A stretch of 64,000 nucleotides of DNA from Oxalobacter paraformigenes (GCF_000158475.2 NZ_KI392031.1:548322-612321), one strand, 5' to 3'. Positions 19,681 to 28,121 are shown, numbered from the stretch's first letter. Notes: a model not told the origin generated them from the sequence alone. A program made the numbers and translations.

Positions 19681-20709
19681 ATGGAAACGTTTTGTATGGC
19701 TTTACCGCTTGTCTCCGTCATTGTCCCGGTTTACCGGGCGCAGGCGTACCTGGCGCGCTGTCTGGATTCGATTGTCGGCCAGACTTACCCGAATCTGGAA
19801 ATTCTTCTGGTGGACGACGGTTCTCCGGATGCCTGCGGCGCGATATGCGACGATTACGCGGCAAGGGATGCCCGCATCCGGGTGTTTCATCTGGAAAACG
19901 GCGGGGTGGCCAGAGCGCGGAATGTCGCGCTCGACGCCATGACGGGCGAATATGTCATTTTCGTCGATGCCGACGATTATATCGCGCCGGAACTGGTCGA
20001 AAAGGCGCTTCAAACGGCGCGGGAACGTTCGGCGGACATTGTGGTGTTCGATTTCTGGAATATCGAAAAAGACGGGCTGCAACTGATGACCCAGTGTTAT
20101 CATCCCGGCGATGTCGGCATTGAAAAAATGCGGGAACTGATCCTGAAAGACGAGCTTTTAAGCTATATGTGGAACAAGTTTTTCCGGGCCAGCCTCTTTG
20201 AAGGTATCCGCATCGCGTCGGTCCGGACTTTTTCGGACTTGCTGGTGATGCCGCGGATTTTCATGCAGGCCAAAAGCGCGGTTTATGTCCGGACGCCCTA
20301 TTATTACTACAATCTCCTGAACGACGGTTCCCTGACGTCCATAAAAAGCGTGTCCAACAAGCAGAATGCGAAAAACCGCTACGGCATGTTCCGGGCATGG
20401 GAAGAACGCGAGCGGGTGGCCCGGGAATGCTGTGAAAGCGTGGTGGAATACAGCGAACGCCGGGCGGTCAACAGTGCGATCAGTACGCGCGTGATTGATT
20501 TGTACAGACCCGCTTTGTCGGAAGAGGAAACGGAACGGCTCGGGCGGTTTCTGGAAGACAAGAAACGGAACCGGGTGTCCCGCATCGACGCGAAATACCG
20601 GACGCTCTGGTGGCTGTCCGATCATTGTCCGCTCCTTTGCCGTCTGTACGGGTATCTCAGCGTGAAATTGTTCCAGTGGAAACTGGCCCTGAAAGAAAGG
20701 AAAGCCTGA
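19681..20709 (+). CDS. Family 2 glycosyltransferase
   Basis: 342 residues with a GT-A fold: VSVIVPVYRAQAYLARCLDS, ILLVDDGSPDACG, GGVARARNVAL and the DXD-type VIFVDADDYI. This set defines GT2 enzymes, which add a sugar from a nucleotide-sugar donor, usually in lipopolysaccharide core, O-antigen or capsule assembly on the cytoplasmic face. The C-terminal 200 residues hold a region typical of this subfamily (YMWNKFFRASLFEGI, PYYYYNLLNDGSLTS). An ATG at 19696 (MALPLV) is the alternative start. Neither start has a strong ribosome site. It is a lone gene, not in a polysaccharide cluster, so acceptor and sugar are unknown. Confidence 0.92.
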   Translation: METFCMALPLVSVIVPVYRAQAYLARCLDSIVGQTYPNLEILLVDDGSPDACGAICDDYAARDARIRVFHLENGGVARARNVALDAMTGEYVIFVDADDYIAPELVEKALQTARERSADIVVFDFWNIEKDGLQLMTQCYHPGDVGIEKMRELILKDELLSYMWNKFFRASLFEGIRIASVRTFSDLLVMPRIFMQAKSAVYVRTPYYYYNLLNDGSLTSIKSVSNKQNAKNRYGMFRAWEERERVARECCESVVEYSERRAVNSAISTRVIDLYRPALSEEETERLGRFLEDKKRNRVSRIDAKYRTLWWLSDHCPLLCRLYGYLSVKLFQWKLALKERKA

Positions 20710-20907
20710 AGCCGGACAGGCCAGCCGGGCTGTGCCGGCGGGGCGCGGGAAAACGCCCTTTTCCGGAAAAGTCCGGCCTTGCAAGACGGCTGGCGCGGGA
20801 ACGCCTTTTCCGGCCGTCCTGTGGCCGTATGGGGGCAAAAGGAAAGTCCGCGAAGCCATCCGTCTCCGGACGGCCACGCGGGGAAAGGGGAAGAGGGCGT
20901 CTTTTTT

Positions 20908-22371
20908 TTATTCCAGATTGCCCAGATGCAATGTCTTCACTTCCAGATAGTCTTCCAGTCCCAGCACCGAGCCTTCCCGGCCGAGTCCCGATTCCTTGAC
21001 GCCGCCGAACGGGGCGACGGTGGAGGAAACGCCGGTGTCGTTGATGCCGATCATCCCGGCCTCGACCGCTTCCGACATCCGGAAAACGCGCGAGAGGTCT
21101 TTCGTATAGAAATACGCAGCCAGCCCGAAAGGCGTGTTGTTGGCGCGATAGACGGCTTCCTGTTCCGTTTGGAAGCGGAAACAGGCGGCGACCGGCCCGA
21201 AGGTTTCCTCGTGCGCGAGCGCCATATCGTCAGAGCAGTGCGAAAGCAGCGTCGGTTCGTAAAACGTGCCGCCCAGCGGACTCCGTTTGCCGCCGGTCAC
21301 GATTTCCGCGCCTTTGTCCAGAGCGTCTTTGACGTGCCGTTCAACTTTTTCCAGCGCTTTTTCATCAATTAAGGGGCCGATGGCAACGCCGGGCGTCATG
21401 CCGTCGCCAACCGTCAGCCTGCCGATGGCTTCCGCCAGTTTTCCGACATAGGCGTCATAGACGGCATCCTGTACATAAATGCGGTTGATGGCGACGCACA
21501 CCTGTCCGGCATTGCGGAACTTGTTGGCAACCGTGCCGGCCACGGCGGCGTCGATGTCGGCATCGTCGAACACGATCAAGGGCGCGTTGCCGCCCAGTTC
21601 CATCGTGACGCGCTTTAAGGTGTCGGCCGCGTTTCTGACCAGCGTCTTGCCGACCGCGGTCGAACCGGTGAACGTGATCTTGCGCACGTCGGAAGACGCC
21701 ATGATCGCGTCGGAAATGGCGTGTGTATCGCCGCAGACGCCGTTCAGTACGCCGGGCGGGATGCCGGCCGCGTCGGCCAGCGCCAGCAGGGCATTGGCGC
21801 ACAGCGGGGTTTCGGCGGCCGGCTTGATCAGCGCGGTGCAGCCGGCCGCCAGCGCGGGCCCCAGTTTCCGGGTCAGCATGGCCATCGGGAAATTCCAGGG
21901 CGTGATGGCGGCGACGACGCCGACCGGTTCGCGCGTTGCGAAAATCCGGGAATGCGGCTTGAAGGGCGGGATGATTTCCCCGTTGGCGCGCCGGGCTTCT
22001 TCGGCGAACCACTGGATGAAACTGGCGGCGTAATCGACTTCGCCCAATGCTTCGGGCAGGGGTTTGCCCTGTTCGGCCGTCATCAGTTCGCCGAGAAAGG
22101 GTTTGTTTTCCATAATCAGGGCATACCACCGGTTCAGGATGGCGGCCCGTTCGGCCGCGGTCGTTTTCCGCCAGTCGGAAAACGCCGTTTTCGCCGAAAT
22201 GATGGCCGCTTCCGTTTCCTCGCGGCCGCTCCAGGCGACGTCGGCCAGCCGTTCGCCGGTGGCCGGGTTCGTGTCCGGGAACGTCTTGCCGGTCGTGATC
22301 CACTTGCCGTGGATGAAAGCGCCGGTCTTGAAAAATTCGTTGTTTTTGAGTCTGTCGTGCAGTGCGCTCAT
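20908..22371 (-). CDS. gabD: NAD(P)-dependent succinate-semialdehyde dehydrogenase (GabD-like)
   Basis: 487 residues, the size of GabD. It belongs to the aldehyde dehydrogenase superfamily: ITPWNFP (Asn160), GSTAVGK (236-242), MELGGNAP (Glu258), NAGQVCVA (catalytic Cys292) and EETFGPV are all present. The overall pattern (KPAAETPL, GIPPGVLNGV, PFGGVKESGLGREGS) matches succinate-semialdehyde dehydrogenase, which oxidises succinate semialdehyde to succinate at the end of GABA breakdown. AGGAGACGCC directly precedes the ATG. No gabT or gabP is adjacent, so related semialdehydes such as glutarate semialdehyde remain possible substrates. Confidence 0.9.
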   Translation of the reverse strand: MSALHDRLKNNEFFKTGAFIHGKWITTGKTFPDTNPATGERLADVAWSGREETEAAIISAKTAFSDWRKTTAAERAAILNRWYALIMENKPFLGELMTAEQGKPLPEALGEVDYAASFIQWFAEEARRANGEIIPPFKPHSRIFATREPVGVVAAITPWNFPMAMLTRKLGPALAAGCTALIKPAAETPLCANALLALADAAGIPPGVLNGVCGDTHAISDAIMASSDVRKITFTGSTAVGKTLVRNAADTLKRVTMELGGNAPLIVFDDADIDAAVAGTVANKFRNAGQVCVAINRIYVQDAVYDAYVGKLAEAIGRLTVGDGMTPGVAIGPLIDEKALEKVERHVKDALDKGAEIVTGGKRSPLGGTFYEPTLLSHCSDDMALAHEETFGPVAACFRFQTEQEAVYRANNTPFGLAAYFYTKDLSRVFRMSEAVEAGMIGINDTGVSSTVAPFGGVKESGLGREGSVLGLEDYLEVKTLHLGNLE

Positions 22372-22603
22372 GGCGTCTCCTCGTTGTCAGGAACGTTTTT
22401 TGACAGGGACAAGCATACCGCAGGCAGACGGCTTTGACCATGATGCAAATGAAGGACAGGTATCCGCAAGGGCAGGCATGGCGGAATACGGCTTCGGGCA
22501 TGGGCCGAAAGGCCTCTCCCTGCCGGGAGAGGCCTTGCGTGAAACAGGACGCCGCGTTCGCTCATGGCGCAAATGCGGCGGAAGACGGGGCGGCGACCGG
22601 TTT

Positions 22604-23440
22604 TCAGGCGCTTTCGCCGCAGGCGTGCCAGAGAAAACCGTTCCAGTGGCCGCTTTTCCTGTTGTTTAACTGGCAAGCCGTGAAACCGGAATCCGATTGG
22701 GCCGCCAGCCCGATGCTGGCGGCATGGTTCTTTTCTCCGGTGAAACCGGAGGGCGTCAGGCTGATGTGCCAAAGCGTTCCGAAAGCCCGCGGAAAAGCGA
22801 TGGAAACCGTTCCTCCGGGGCCGATGGCGGCTTCTCCGCCCTGTTCCAGCCAGCCGTCCGGCCACAGGCAGTACCAGTTTTTCCCGTCGTGCCGCGAGTC
22901 GGCCATTTGCCTGTCAGTCGCCCGGCTAAAGGGGAGCGGGCCGGTTTCGCCGCTTGTGGTCTTGTCCGTTTCCGCCCGGCAGACGGACAGTTCGGCAGGA
23001 GCCTCAGGGCGGGAGGAAGAAGCGGGATTGCTGTGCCCGTCTGCGCCCCTGCCGGAAAAGTCGGCGGAAAAAGCCGGTTCTTCCGGACGGGTCTGGCCGC
23101 CTGCCGCGCCGGTTTTCGCGGCAGGGAACAAGCGGTTGTGAACGGTGTCCAGCGCGGCGGGCTTCTTTTCCGTGGCGTTGCCGGAGAACGCGGCCGGGGC
23201 CGGGTGCAGCGCCTCGTATTCGGCCTGCCAGCGTTCGACATAAGGGGCGACTTCGGCTTCATACGAGGCGATGGCTTCGTTCGACATGACCCCGCCGGTA
23301 CGGTATTCGATATGGCCGCGGCCGTTGTGCCACTGGAGCGCGTGCAGGTTTTCGGCATGCGCCGTGAAGGCGCACGACAGGGCCATGCCGTCGCAAATGA
23401 TGATCCCGTCGGCCGGAATGACGGTAACGTGTTCTTTCAT
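22604..23440 (-). CDS. Tail-fibre assembly-like N-terminus fused to a gp53-like tail-fibre tip domain
   Basis: 278 residues from the ATG at 23440. AAGGAGAC lies just upstream, so the longer frame to 23473 is unlikely. Residues 1-85 (HALQWHNGRGHIEY, YEAEVAPYVERWQAEYEALH) look like the small proteins that sit after tail-fibre genes in phages. A low-complexity linker (about 85-180) joins this to a C-terminal domain of about 90 residues: YCLWPDGWLEQGG, VSIAFPRAFGTLWHISLTPSG, SGFTACQLNNRK and FLWHACGE. That pattern matches the C-terminal domain of gp53-like tail-fibre proteins, which form receptor-binding tips. It starts 11 bases after the stop of the collar gene at 23452 and is probably cotranscribed with it. 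The fusion of the two modules is unusual. Confidence 0.75.
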   Translation of the reverse strand: MKEHVTVIPADGIIICDGMALSCAFTAHAENLHALQWHNGRGHIEYRTGGVMSNEAIASYEAEVAPYVERWQAEYEALHPAPAAFSGNATEKKPAALDTVHNRLFPAAKTGAAGGQTRPEEPAFSADFSGRGADGHSNPASSSRPEAPAELSVCRAETDKTTSGETGPLPFSRATDRQMADSRHDGKNWYCLWPDGWLEQGGEAAIGPGGTVSIAFPRAFGTLWHISLTPSGFTGEKNHAASIGLAAQSDSGFTACQLNNRKSGHWNGFLWHACGESA

Positions 23441-23451
23441 ACCGGGTCTCC

Positions 23452-24399
23452 TTACTGTTTCAGGATGAAGCAAAGGGCGTAATAGGGCGGTACGGTCGAA
23501 ACCGAACCGGACAGGCTGTGGGAGTGGGGCTGGTTGCCGCCTTGTACTGTTGTGTACAAATAGGTAAAGGCAAAATTATCAGTGGTTCTTTCTACTTGAA
23601 ATCCATTACCTGCGTTGCCACTACGGCTTATGTAATAACCAACGCCATGATTGTGCGATGGTATCTGATTGATCGTTAGAGTCGTCTCGCCTGTCTGGCC
23701 CGATACGGCACCAGTTGTCGCTCCTCCTTTTGCATACACCGCATACGCCTTGCCCGCCCCGACAACGAAGCGGTCGCGCAGGTCGGGCGTGCCGTTTTCT
23801 CCATTGCAGAGCAGCCAGCCGGAAGGGATATGGTCGGCCGCTCCCGAGTACATCGCGATCAGGCCGGAGGGGATGCCTTCGCTTTTGTCCAGCTTTTCCA
23901 TCAGTTCGGTCTTGTCGGCCTTTTCGTCCAGTACCGGCATGAGGGAAACGCCGAAGGCAGGGTTTTCGAGCACCCATTTGTTCAGGGTGGCGTCGTATTT
24001 CATTTCCAGCCAGTGGCCGTCGCCGGCGATGTCGCCGGGCAAAAGGGGCAAGTTGTTGCCCTTGACGATCGGCAGGGCGCCGGTTTCGTCCGCCCGGAAA
24101 GTAGGGACAGCGGTCGTGCTGGCCGCTTTGGCCCGAATTTGCACATGCAGGCCGTGCAGCGGTTTCAGGATGGGCGGGGTGAAGGCGGCCGTCAGGGCGT
24201 CGGCCGTGCCGGCGGCGTCGGCGCGGTATTTTTCCTGTGCGCCGAAAACGTCGCGGGCGTCCTGTTTGTCGGCACTGTCGGTGCCGAAAAGATCGGCGAT
24301 GAATTGCCGGAGGTTGCCCATCGCGAGCCGGAATTCGCCGGTCGTGGTTTCGGGTTTCTTGGTGCCTTCCAGCAGGTTCTTGTCAGGCAGAATAGCCAT
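23452..24399 (-). CDS. Phage tail-collar (fibre tip) protein, copy L1
   Basis: 315 residues. The N-terminal 60 residues (PDKNLLEGTKKPETTTGEF, then RLAMGNLRQFIADLFGTDSADK) are nearly identical in L1, L2 and L3 and probably attach the fibre. A middle domain (FRADETGALPIVKGNNLPLLPGD, WLEMKYD) is also shared. The last 120 residues are the variable tip: GLIAMYSGAADHIPSGWLLCNGENGTPDLRDRF is the canonical start of a phage tail-collar domain, followed by His-containing loops (IPSHNHG, QPHSHSLSG) typical of trimeric, metal-binding fibre tips. GGAGAGAGA precedes the ATG. Two terminator-like hairpins stand just upstream. Host-receptor binding is inferred from the family. Confidence 0.88.
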   Translation of the reverse strand: MAILPDKNLLEGTKKPETTTGEFRLAMGNLRQFIADLFGTDSADKQDARDVFGAQEKYRADAAGTADALTAAFTPPILKPLHGLHVQIRAKAASTTAVPTFRADETGALPIVKGNNLPLLPGDIAGDGHWLEMKYDATLNKWVLENPAFGVSLMPVLDEKADKTELMEKLDKSEGIPSGLIAMYSGAADHIPSGWLLCNGENGTPDLRDRFVVGAGKAYAVYAKGGATTGAVSGQTGETTLTINQIPSHNHGVGYYISRSGNAGNGFQVERTTDNFAFTYLYTTVQGGNQPHSHSLSGSVSTVPPYYALCFILKQ

Positions 24400-24410
24400 T
24401 CTCTCTCCAT

Positions 24411-24435
24411 AAAAAAGCCTTCCCTGCCGGGAAGG
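24411..24435 (-). terminator. Terminator-like hairpin adjoining the ribosome site of collar gene L1
   Basis: On the minus strand CCTTCCC pairs with GGGAAGG around a 4-nt loop and is followed by CTTTTTT, then ATGGAGAGAGA and the ATG at 24399. The U-run ends about 8 bases before the ribosome site, leaving no room for a promoter between hairpin and gene. Confidence 0.7.
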
Positions 24436-24444
24436 GGGTGTGAC

Positions 24445-24478
24445 AAAAAACGGGATACCCTGTTGCGGCCTATCCCGT
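24445..24478 (-). terminator. Terminator-like hairpin after tail-fibre assembly gene (before L1)
   Basis: ACGGGATA and TATCCCGT pair around a 13-nt loop, followed on the minus strand by TTTTTTGTC. It lies 21 bp after the stop of the 24499-25158 gene and is the first of two tandem terminators before L1. Confidence 0.65.
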
Positions 24479-24498
24479 CACAGAAACGGTTTCTTTTT

Positions 24499-25158
24499 TC
24501 AGGCTGCCATGCCGGACGCGATATCGACCGCTTCCAGTTTTTTCACCGACCGGGCCGCGGCAATGGCGTCGCACAAGGCCCACTTCCGCGCGTAAAGCGC
24601 TTCCCTGTGGGCGATGATCTCCAGTTGCAGGGTTTTCAGTTGCGAAAGCCTTAGCTCATGAAACGTGTTGTCATACGCACGGAACCGGGCCGTTTCCTGC
24701 CCTTTCGCTTCCATCGACAAAATAAGGTTCGCAACGTTCCGGCTCGCCGTCTCATCGGCATTAACCTCGAACCCGGCAGAAGACAGGCAATGCGCTTTTC
24801 CCGAAGCGCTGGCAAAAGCCGCATCCAGTTCGGCGAGTTTCCGTTGCCTGACCGTTTCCAGCGATGGCGGAGGCGGTTCCGTCAGGGCGCCTTCCGGGAC
24901 GATCATGCCGGTTTCGGTGATCGTGTGTTCGGTGCCGTCGGGCAGCCAGTACGTCGTGCCGCGGTAATCGTAACGGACGCTCCAGCGTCCGTTTCGGAAG
25001 ACGGCGCATTCGTGTTCGCCGGTGATGGGCGGTTCGAGTTCAGTGGCGTTGGCCGGAATCAGCCAGACGTCCTTTTCGCGCGGGGACGGTTCGGCCGTGG
25101 TTTCGCCGACATAAAGGCCAGCTTCGTCGTATTCATAAACGGTTCGTGTTGCTTTCAT
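24499..25158 (-). CDS. Tail-fibre assembly protein with DUF4376-like domain, copy 1
   Basis: 219 residues. The N-terminal part (TRTVYEYDEAGLYVGETTAEPSP, WLIPANATE) is the usual head of tail-fibre assembly chaperones. The C-terminal part (about 115-205: LDAAFASASGKAHCL, GFEVNADETASRNVANL, FRAYDNTFHELRLSQLK) fits DUF4376, a domain found in phage genes next to fibres. Such proteins help trimerise or attach the fibre encoded just before them. It starts 9 bases after the stop of the collar gene at 25168 and so forms a collar-chaperone pair. It is almost identical in DNA and protein to the gene at 26249-26908, which points to a recent duplication. AAGGAGCAACC precedes the ATG. Confidence 0.85.
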   Translation of the reverse strand: MKATRTVYEYDEAGLYVGETTAEPSPREKDVWLIPANATELEPPITGEHECAVFRNGRWSVRYDYRGTTYWLPDGTEHTITETGMIVPEGALTEPPPPSLETVRQRKLAELDAAFASASGKAHCLSSAGFEVNADETASRNVANLILSMEAKGQETARFRAYDNTFHELRLSQLKTLQLEIIAHREALYARKWALCDAIAAARSVKKLEAVDIASGMAA

Positions 25159-25167
25159 GGTTGCTCC

Positions 25168-26151
25168 TTAATATTTGATGCAGTAGCGGACGGTGATGGA
25201 CGGCGGCCGGACGGTGTCGGAGGCGCCATAAATCGGATTGGAACGGGAAGCCTCGAATCCAGCCCGGTAATGGTTTTGACTTCCTGCGTGATAGCCTCCA
25301 AATGCGCCTACGTCGATATTATAAAAGGCGCCTGTCTGATAAGCGGTTGCATGGGCAATGGCTCCCGATACAATCGTTCCTGTCACATTCGGCAAACCGG
25401 CCGCCAATACTCTCCCCGCCGTGTCATTACCCTGCATCCAGCGTCCCCGGAAATCCGGCAGATTGAACGTCGTCAGCCCGTCTCCGCCGTAAGTTCCGCC
25501 GATCACCGCACAGAGTTCCGGGTAGGCCGACGGGCTCAGGCTTGCGCCATTGCAATACAGAAAGCCCTCCGGCGTGATGTTGCCGCCGACGGCGATAATG
25601 GTGCCGGCCGGCAGCTTTTCCGCCTTGTCCAGTTTGCCGGCCAGTTCTGCCATGATTTCCCACCGGTCGGCTTTTTCATTCACAACCGGCATGACCGAGA
25701 CGCCGAAAGCGGGATTTTCCAGCACCCATTTTTCAAGGCTTCCGTCGTATTGCATTTCCAGCCAGTGACCATTTCCGGCGATGTCGCCGGGCAAAAGGGG
25801 CAAGTTGTTGCCCTTGACGATCGGCAGGGCGCCGGTTTCGTCCGCCCGGAAAGTCGGGGCGGCATTCGTGTTGGCCGAACGGGCCCTGACGCGCACATGC
25901 ATGCCGTGCAGGGGAACCGTTACCGTGTGCGGGAAAACCGCTTCCAGGGCGTCGGAAGTGCCGGACGCTTCAGCCTGATACTTTTCCTGCACACCGAAAA
26001 TGTCGCGCGCCTCCTGCTTGTCACGACTGTCGGTGCCGAAAAGATCCGCGATGAATTGCCGGAGGTTGCCCATCGCGAGCCGGAATTCGCCGGTCGTTGT
26101 TTCAGGCTCTTTCGTGCCCTCCAGCAGGTTTCTGTCGGGTAGTCTGGTCAT
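25168..26151 (-). CDS. Phage tail-collar (fibre tip) protein, copy L2
   Basis: 327 residues from the ATG at 26151, which has GGAGACACC upstream. The open frame to 26286 crosses the leader hairpins and is not coding. The N-terminal 60 residues and the FRADETGALPIVKGNN block are shared with L1 and L3. Then comes a coiled-coil-like stretch (EIMAELAGKLDKAEKLPAG) and a collar domain (ITPEGFLYCNGASLSPSAYPE, FNLPDFRGRWMQG) ending in SNPIYGASDTVRPPSITVRY, the typical C-terminus of collar proteins. The tip differs fully from that of L1. Next downstream is its assembly protein (24499-25158). Two terminator-like hairpins precede it, and no promoter is seen after them. Confidence 0.88.
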   Translation of the reverse strand: MTRLPDRNLLEGTKEPETTTGEFRLAMGNLRQFIADLFGTDSRDKQEARDIFGVQEKYQAEASGTSDALEAVFPHTVTVPLHGMHVRVRARSANTNAAPTFRADETGALPIVKGNNLPLLPGDIAGNGHWLEMQYDGSLEKWVLENPAFGVSVMPVVNEKADRWEIMAELAGKLDKAEKLPAGTIIAVGGNITPEGFLYCNGASLSPSAYPELCAVIGGTYGGDGLTTFNLPDFRGRWMQGNDTAGRVLAAGLPNVTGTIVSGAIAHATAYQTGAFYNIDVGAFGGYHAGSQNHYRAGFEASRSNPIYGASDTVRPPSITVRYCIKY

Positions 26152-26162
26152 GGTGTCTCCAT

Positions 26163-26189
26163 AAAAAAAGACCTTCCTGCAAGGGAAGG
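26163..26189 (-). terminator. Terminator-like hairpin adjoining the ribosome site of collar gene L2
   Basis: On the minus strand CCTTCC pairs with GGAAGG around a loop containing TTGCA, then TCTTTTTTTATGGAGACACC leads straight to the ATG at 26151. Confidence 0.7.
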
Positions 26190-26204
26190 CCGGGGTGGCA
26201 TAAT

Positions 26205-26224
26205 AAAAAAGGCGCGTGTGCGCC
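26205..26224 (-). terminator. Terminator-like hairpin after the second assembly gene (before L2)
   Basis: GGCGC and GCGCC pair around ACAC, followed by TTTTTTATT on the minus strand, 25 bp after the stop at 26249. It is the first of two tandem hairpins before L2. Confidence 0.65.
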
Positions 26225-26248
26225 CGGTAATCAATGACGGTGCCGTTT

Positions 26249-26908
26249 TCAGACGGGCTGGTCAAAGGTAATGTCGATGTTTTCAAGCGCTTTTACCGAC
26301 CGGGCGGCGGCAATCGCATCGCGCAAGGCCCATTTCCGGGCATAGAGCGCTTCCCTGTGGGCGATGATCTCCAGTTGCAGGGTTTTCAGTTGTGAAAGCC
26401 TTAGCTCATGAAACGTGTTGTCATACGCACGGAACCGGGCCGTTTCCTGCCCCTTCGCTTCCATCGACAGGACAAGATTCGCGACATTTTGGCTTGCCGT
26501 CTCATCGGCATTAACCTCGAACCCGGCAGAAAACAGGCAATGCGCTTTTCCCGAAGCGCTGGCAAAAGCCGCATCCAGTTCGGCGAGTTTCCGTTGCCTG
26601 ACCGTTTCCAGCGATGGCGGCGGCGGTTCCGTCAGGGCGTCTTCCGGGACGATCATGCCGGTTTCGGTAATCGTGTGTTCGGTGCCGTCGGGCAGCCAGT
26701 ACGTCGTGCCGCGGTAATCGTAACGGACGCTCCAGCGTCCGTTTCGGAAGACGGCGCATTCGTGTTCGCCGGTGATGGGCGGTTCGAGTTCAGTGGCGTT
26801 GGCCGGAATCAGCCAGACGTCCTTTTCGCGCGGGGACGGTTCGGCCGTGGTTTCGCCGACATAAAGGCCGGCTTCGTCGTATTCGTAAACGGTTCGTGTT
26901 GCTTTCAT
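26249..26908 (-). CDS. Tail-fibre assembly protein with DUF4376-like domain, copy 2
   Basis: 219 residues, the twin of the gene at 24499-25158. Only about 10-15 residues differ, mostly at the extreme C-terminus (here SVKALENIDITFDQPV), with single changes such as G to D after VPE. The near identity reaches into the upstream ribosome site (AAGGAGCAACC) and the last codons of the collar gene before it (RYCIKY). It begins 9 bases after the stop of collar gene L3. Function is inferred as in copy 1: fibre folding or attachment. Whether each copy serves only its own collar protein cannot be told. Confidence 0.85.
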   Translation of the reverse strand: MKATRTVYEYDEAGLYVGETTAEPSPREKDVWLIPANATELEPPITGEHECAVFRNGRWSVRYDYRGTTYWLPDGTEHTITETGMIVPEDALTEPPPPSLETVRQRKLAELDAAFASASGKAHCLFSAGFEVNADETASQNVANLVLSMEAKGQETARFRAYDNTFHELRLSQLKTLQLEIIAHREALYARKWALRDAIAAARSVKALENIDITFDQPV

Positions 26909-26917
26909 GGTTGCTCC

Positions 26918-27919
26918 TTAATATTTGATGCAGTAGCGGACATTTATTGACGGGGGACAGACTGTATCGGAAGCGCCGTAGATGCCATTCGACAGGGAAG
27001 CGTTGAAAACCACCATTGCAGGGCCGCCCGTATTGGAGTTGTAGGCTCCGGAACCGCCGCCAGTATAGGAGCCTGCAAAAACGCCTGTTCCGTTGGGTTC
27101 CGGGCCGTAAGACCAGCAAAAGTCGGTTATCGTACCGTAGAGATTCGGCAACCCTGCCGCCAGTACGCCTCCTGCCTTGTCGCTCCCTCTCATCCACCGG
27201 TTCCGCAAATCCGGCAGATGGAACATCGTCGCGCCATCGCCGCCATAGGTATAGCCGATGACGGCAAAGAGTTCCGGGTAAACGGAAATCAGCAACGGGG
27301 CGCCGTTGCAGTGCAGATAACCGTCTGGCGTGACGTTGCCGGCGACGGCGATCACGCTGCCGACGGGTATTTTTTCGGTGTTGTCGAGTTTTCCGGCCAG
27401 TTTTTCGTCCAGTTCCGTTTTGTCGGCTTTTTCCGCCAGTTTCGGTTCCATGAACGCGTCAACCGAGACGCCGCAGGCCGGGTTTTCGAGCACCCATTTG
27501 TTCAGGGTGGCGTCGTATTTCATTTCCAGCCAGTGGCCGTCCCCGGCGATGTCGCCGGGCAAAAGGGGCAGGTTGTTGCCCTTGACGACCGGCAGGGCGC
27601 CGGTTTCGTCCGCCCGGAAAGTCGGGGCGGCATTCGTGTTGGCTTCTTTGGCCCGAACTTGCGCGTGCAGGCCGTGCAGCGGTTTCAGGATGGGCGGGGT
27701 GAAGGCGGCCGTCAGGGCGTCGGCCGTGCCGGCGGCGTCGGCGCGGTATTTTTCCTGTGCGCCCAGCGTGTCGCGGGCGTCCTGTTTTTTCGAGCTGTCA
27801 TTGCCGAGCAACTCGGCAATGAATTGCCGGAGGTTGCCCATCGCGAGCCGGAATTCGCCGGTCGTCGTTTCAGGCTCTTTCGTGCCTTCCAGCAGGTTTT
27901 TGTCGGGAAGAATAGCCAT
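26918..27919 (-). CDS. Phage tail-collar (fibre tip) protein, copy L3, promoter-proximal
   Basis: 333 residues. It is the first gene of the left fibre cluster on the minus strand. It shares the attachment-type N-terminus (MAILPDKNLLEGTKEPETTT) and middle block with L1 and L2, then a coiled-coil region (LAEKADKTELDEKLAGKLDN) and a collar domain (VTPDGYLHCNGAPLLISVYPE, FHLPDLRNRWMRG) ending SNGIYGASDTVCPPSINVRY. GGAGAAAAC precedes the ATG. A promoter-like element at 28004-28032 and two tandem terminator-like hairpins lie in its leader, so any transcript must pass both hairpins to reach the gene. It is the best candidate for the expressed member of this cluster. Confidence 0.88.
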   Translation of the reverse strand: MAILPDKNLLEGTKEPETTTGEFRLAMGNLRQFIAELLGNDSSKKQDARDTLGAQEKYRADAAGTADALTAAFTPPILKPLHGLHAQVRAKEANTNAAPTFRADETGALPVVKGNNLPLLPGDIAGDGHWLEMKYDATLNKWVLENPACGVSVDAFMEPKLAEKADKTELDEKLAGKLDNTEKIPVGSVIAVAGNVTPDGYLHCNGAPLLISVYPELFAVIGYTYGGDGATMFHLPDLRNRWMRGSDKAGGVLAAGLPNLYGTITDFCWSYGPEPNGTGVFAGSYTGGGSGAYNSNTGGPAMVVFNASLSNGIYGASDTVCPPSINVRYCIKY

Positions 27920-27930
27920 GTTTTCTCCAT

Positions 27931-27960
27931 AAAAAAAGGCCTTCCTGCCAGGGAAGGCCT
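27931..27960 (-). terminator. Terminator-like hairpin adjoining the ribosome site of collar gene L3
   Basis: AGGCCTTCC pairs with GGAAGGCCT (9 bp) around a 6-nt loop, followed on the minus strand by TTTTTTTATGGAGAAAAC and the ATG at 27919. Confidence 0.75.
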
Positions 27961-27972
27961 GTGTCGGTCAAT

Positions 27973-27994
27973 AAAAAAGGGCGCAAACGCGCCC
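27973..27994 (-). terminator. Early leader hairpin with U-run before L3
   Basis: GGGCGC and GCGCCC pair around a 4-nt loop, followed by TTTTTTAT on the minus strand. It begins within a few bases of the transcript start predicted from the promoter at 28004-28032, so it would sit at the very 5' end of the leader RNA. Confidence 0.65.
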
Positions 27995-28003
27995 CACACC
28001 CTT

Positions 28004-28032
28004 ATTTTAAGGGGAAATTTTTTTTCGGTCAG
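28004..28032 (-). promoter_or_regulatory. Promoter-like element shared by fibre clusters (before L3)
   Basis: On the minus strand CTGACC (28027-28032) and TAAAAT (28004-28009) are 17 nt apart. The -35 lies inside AGCTGACCGAAA, a 12-base word repeated exactly before two other collar genes (at 38078-38106 and 39380-39408) with the same spacing. Confidence 0.65.
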
Positions 28033-28121
28033 CTCAAACCGGCCGTTTTTTTATTTTATTTTCATGAATTTGAGGTTATAGTCGCGTTTTGTTTTTTCTT
28101 TTTTCTGGAAGGACATTCGTT

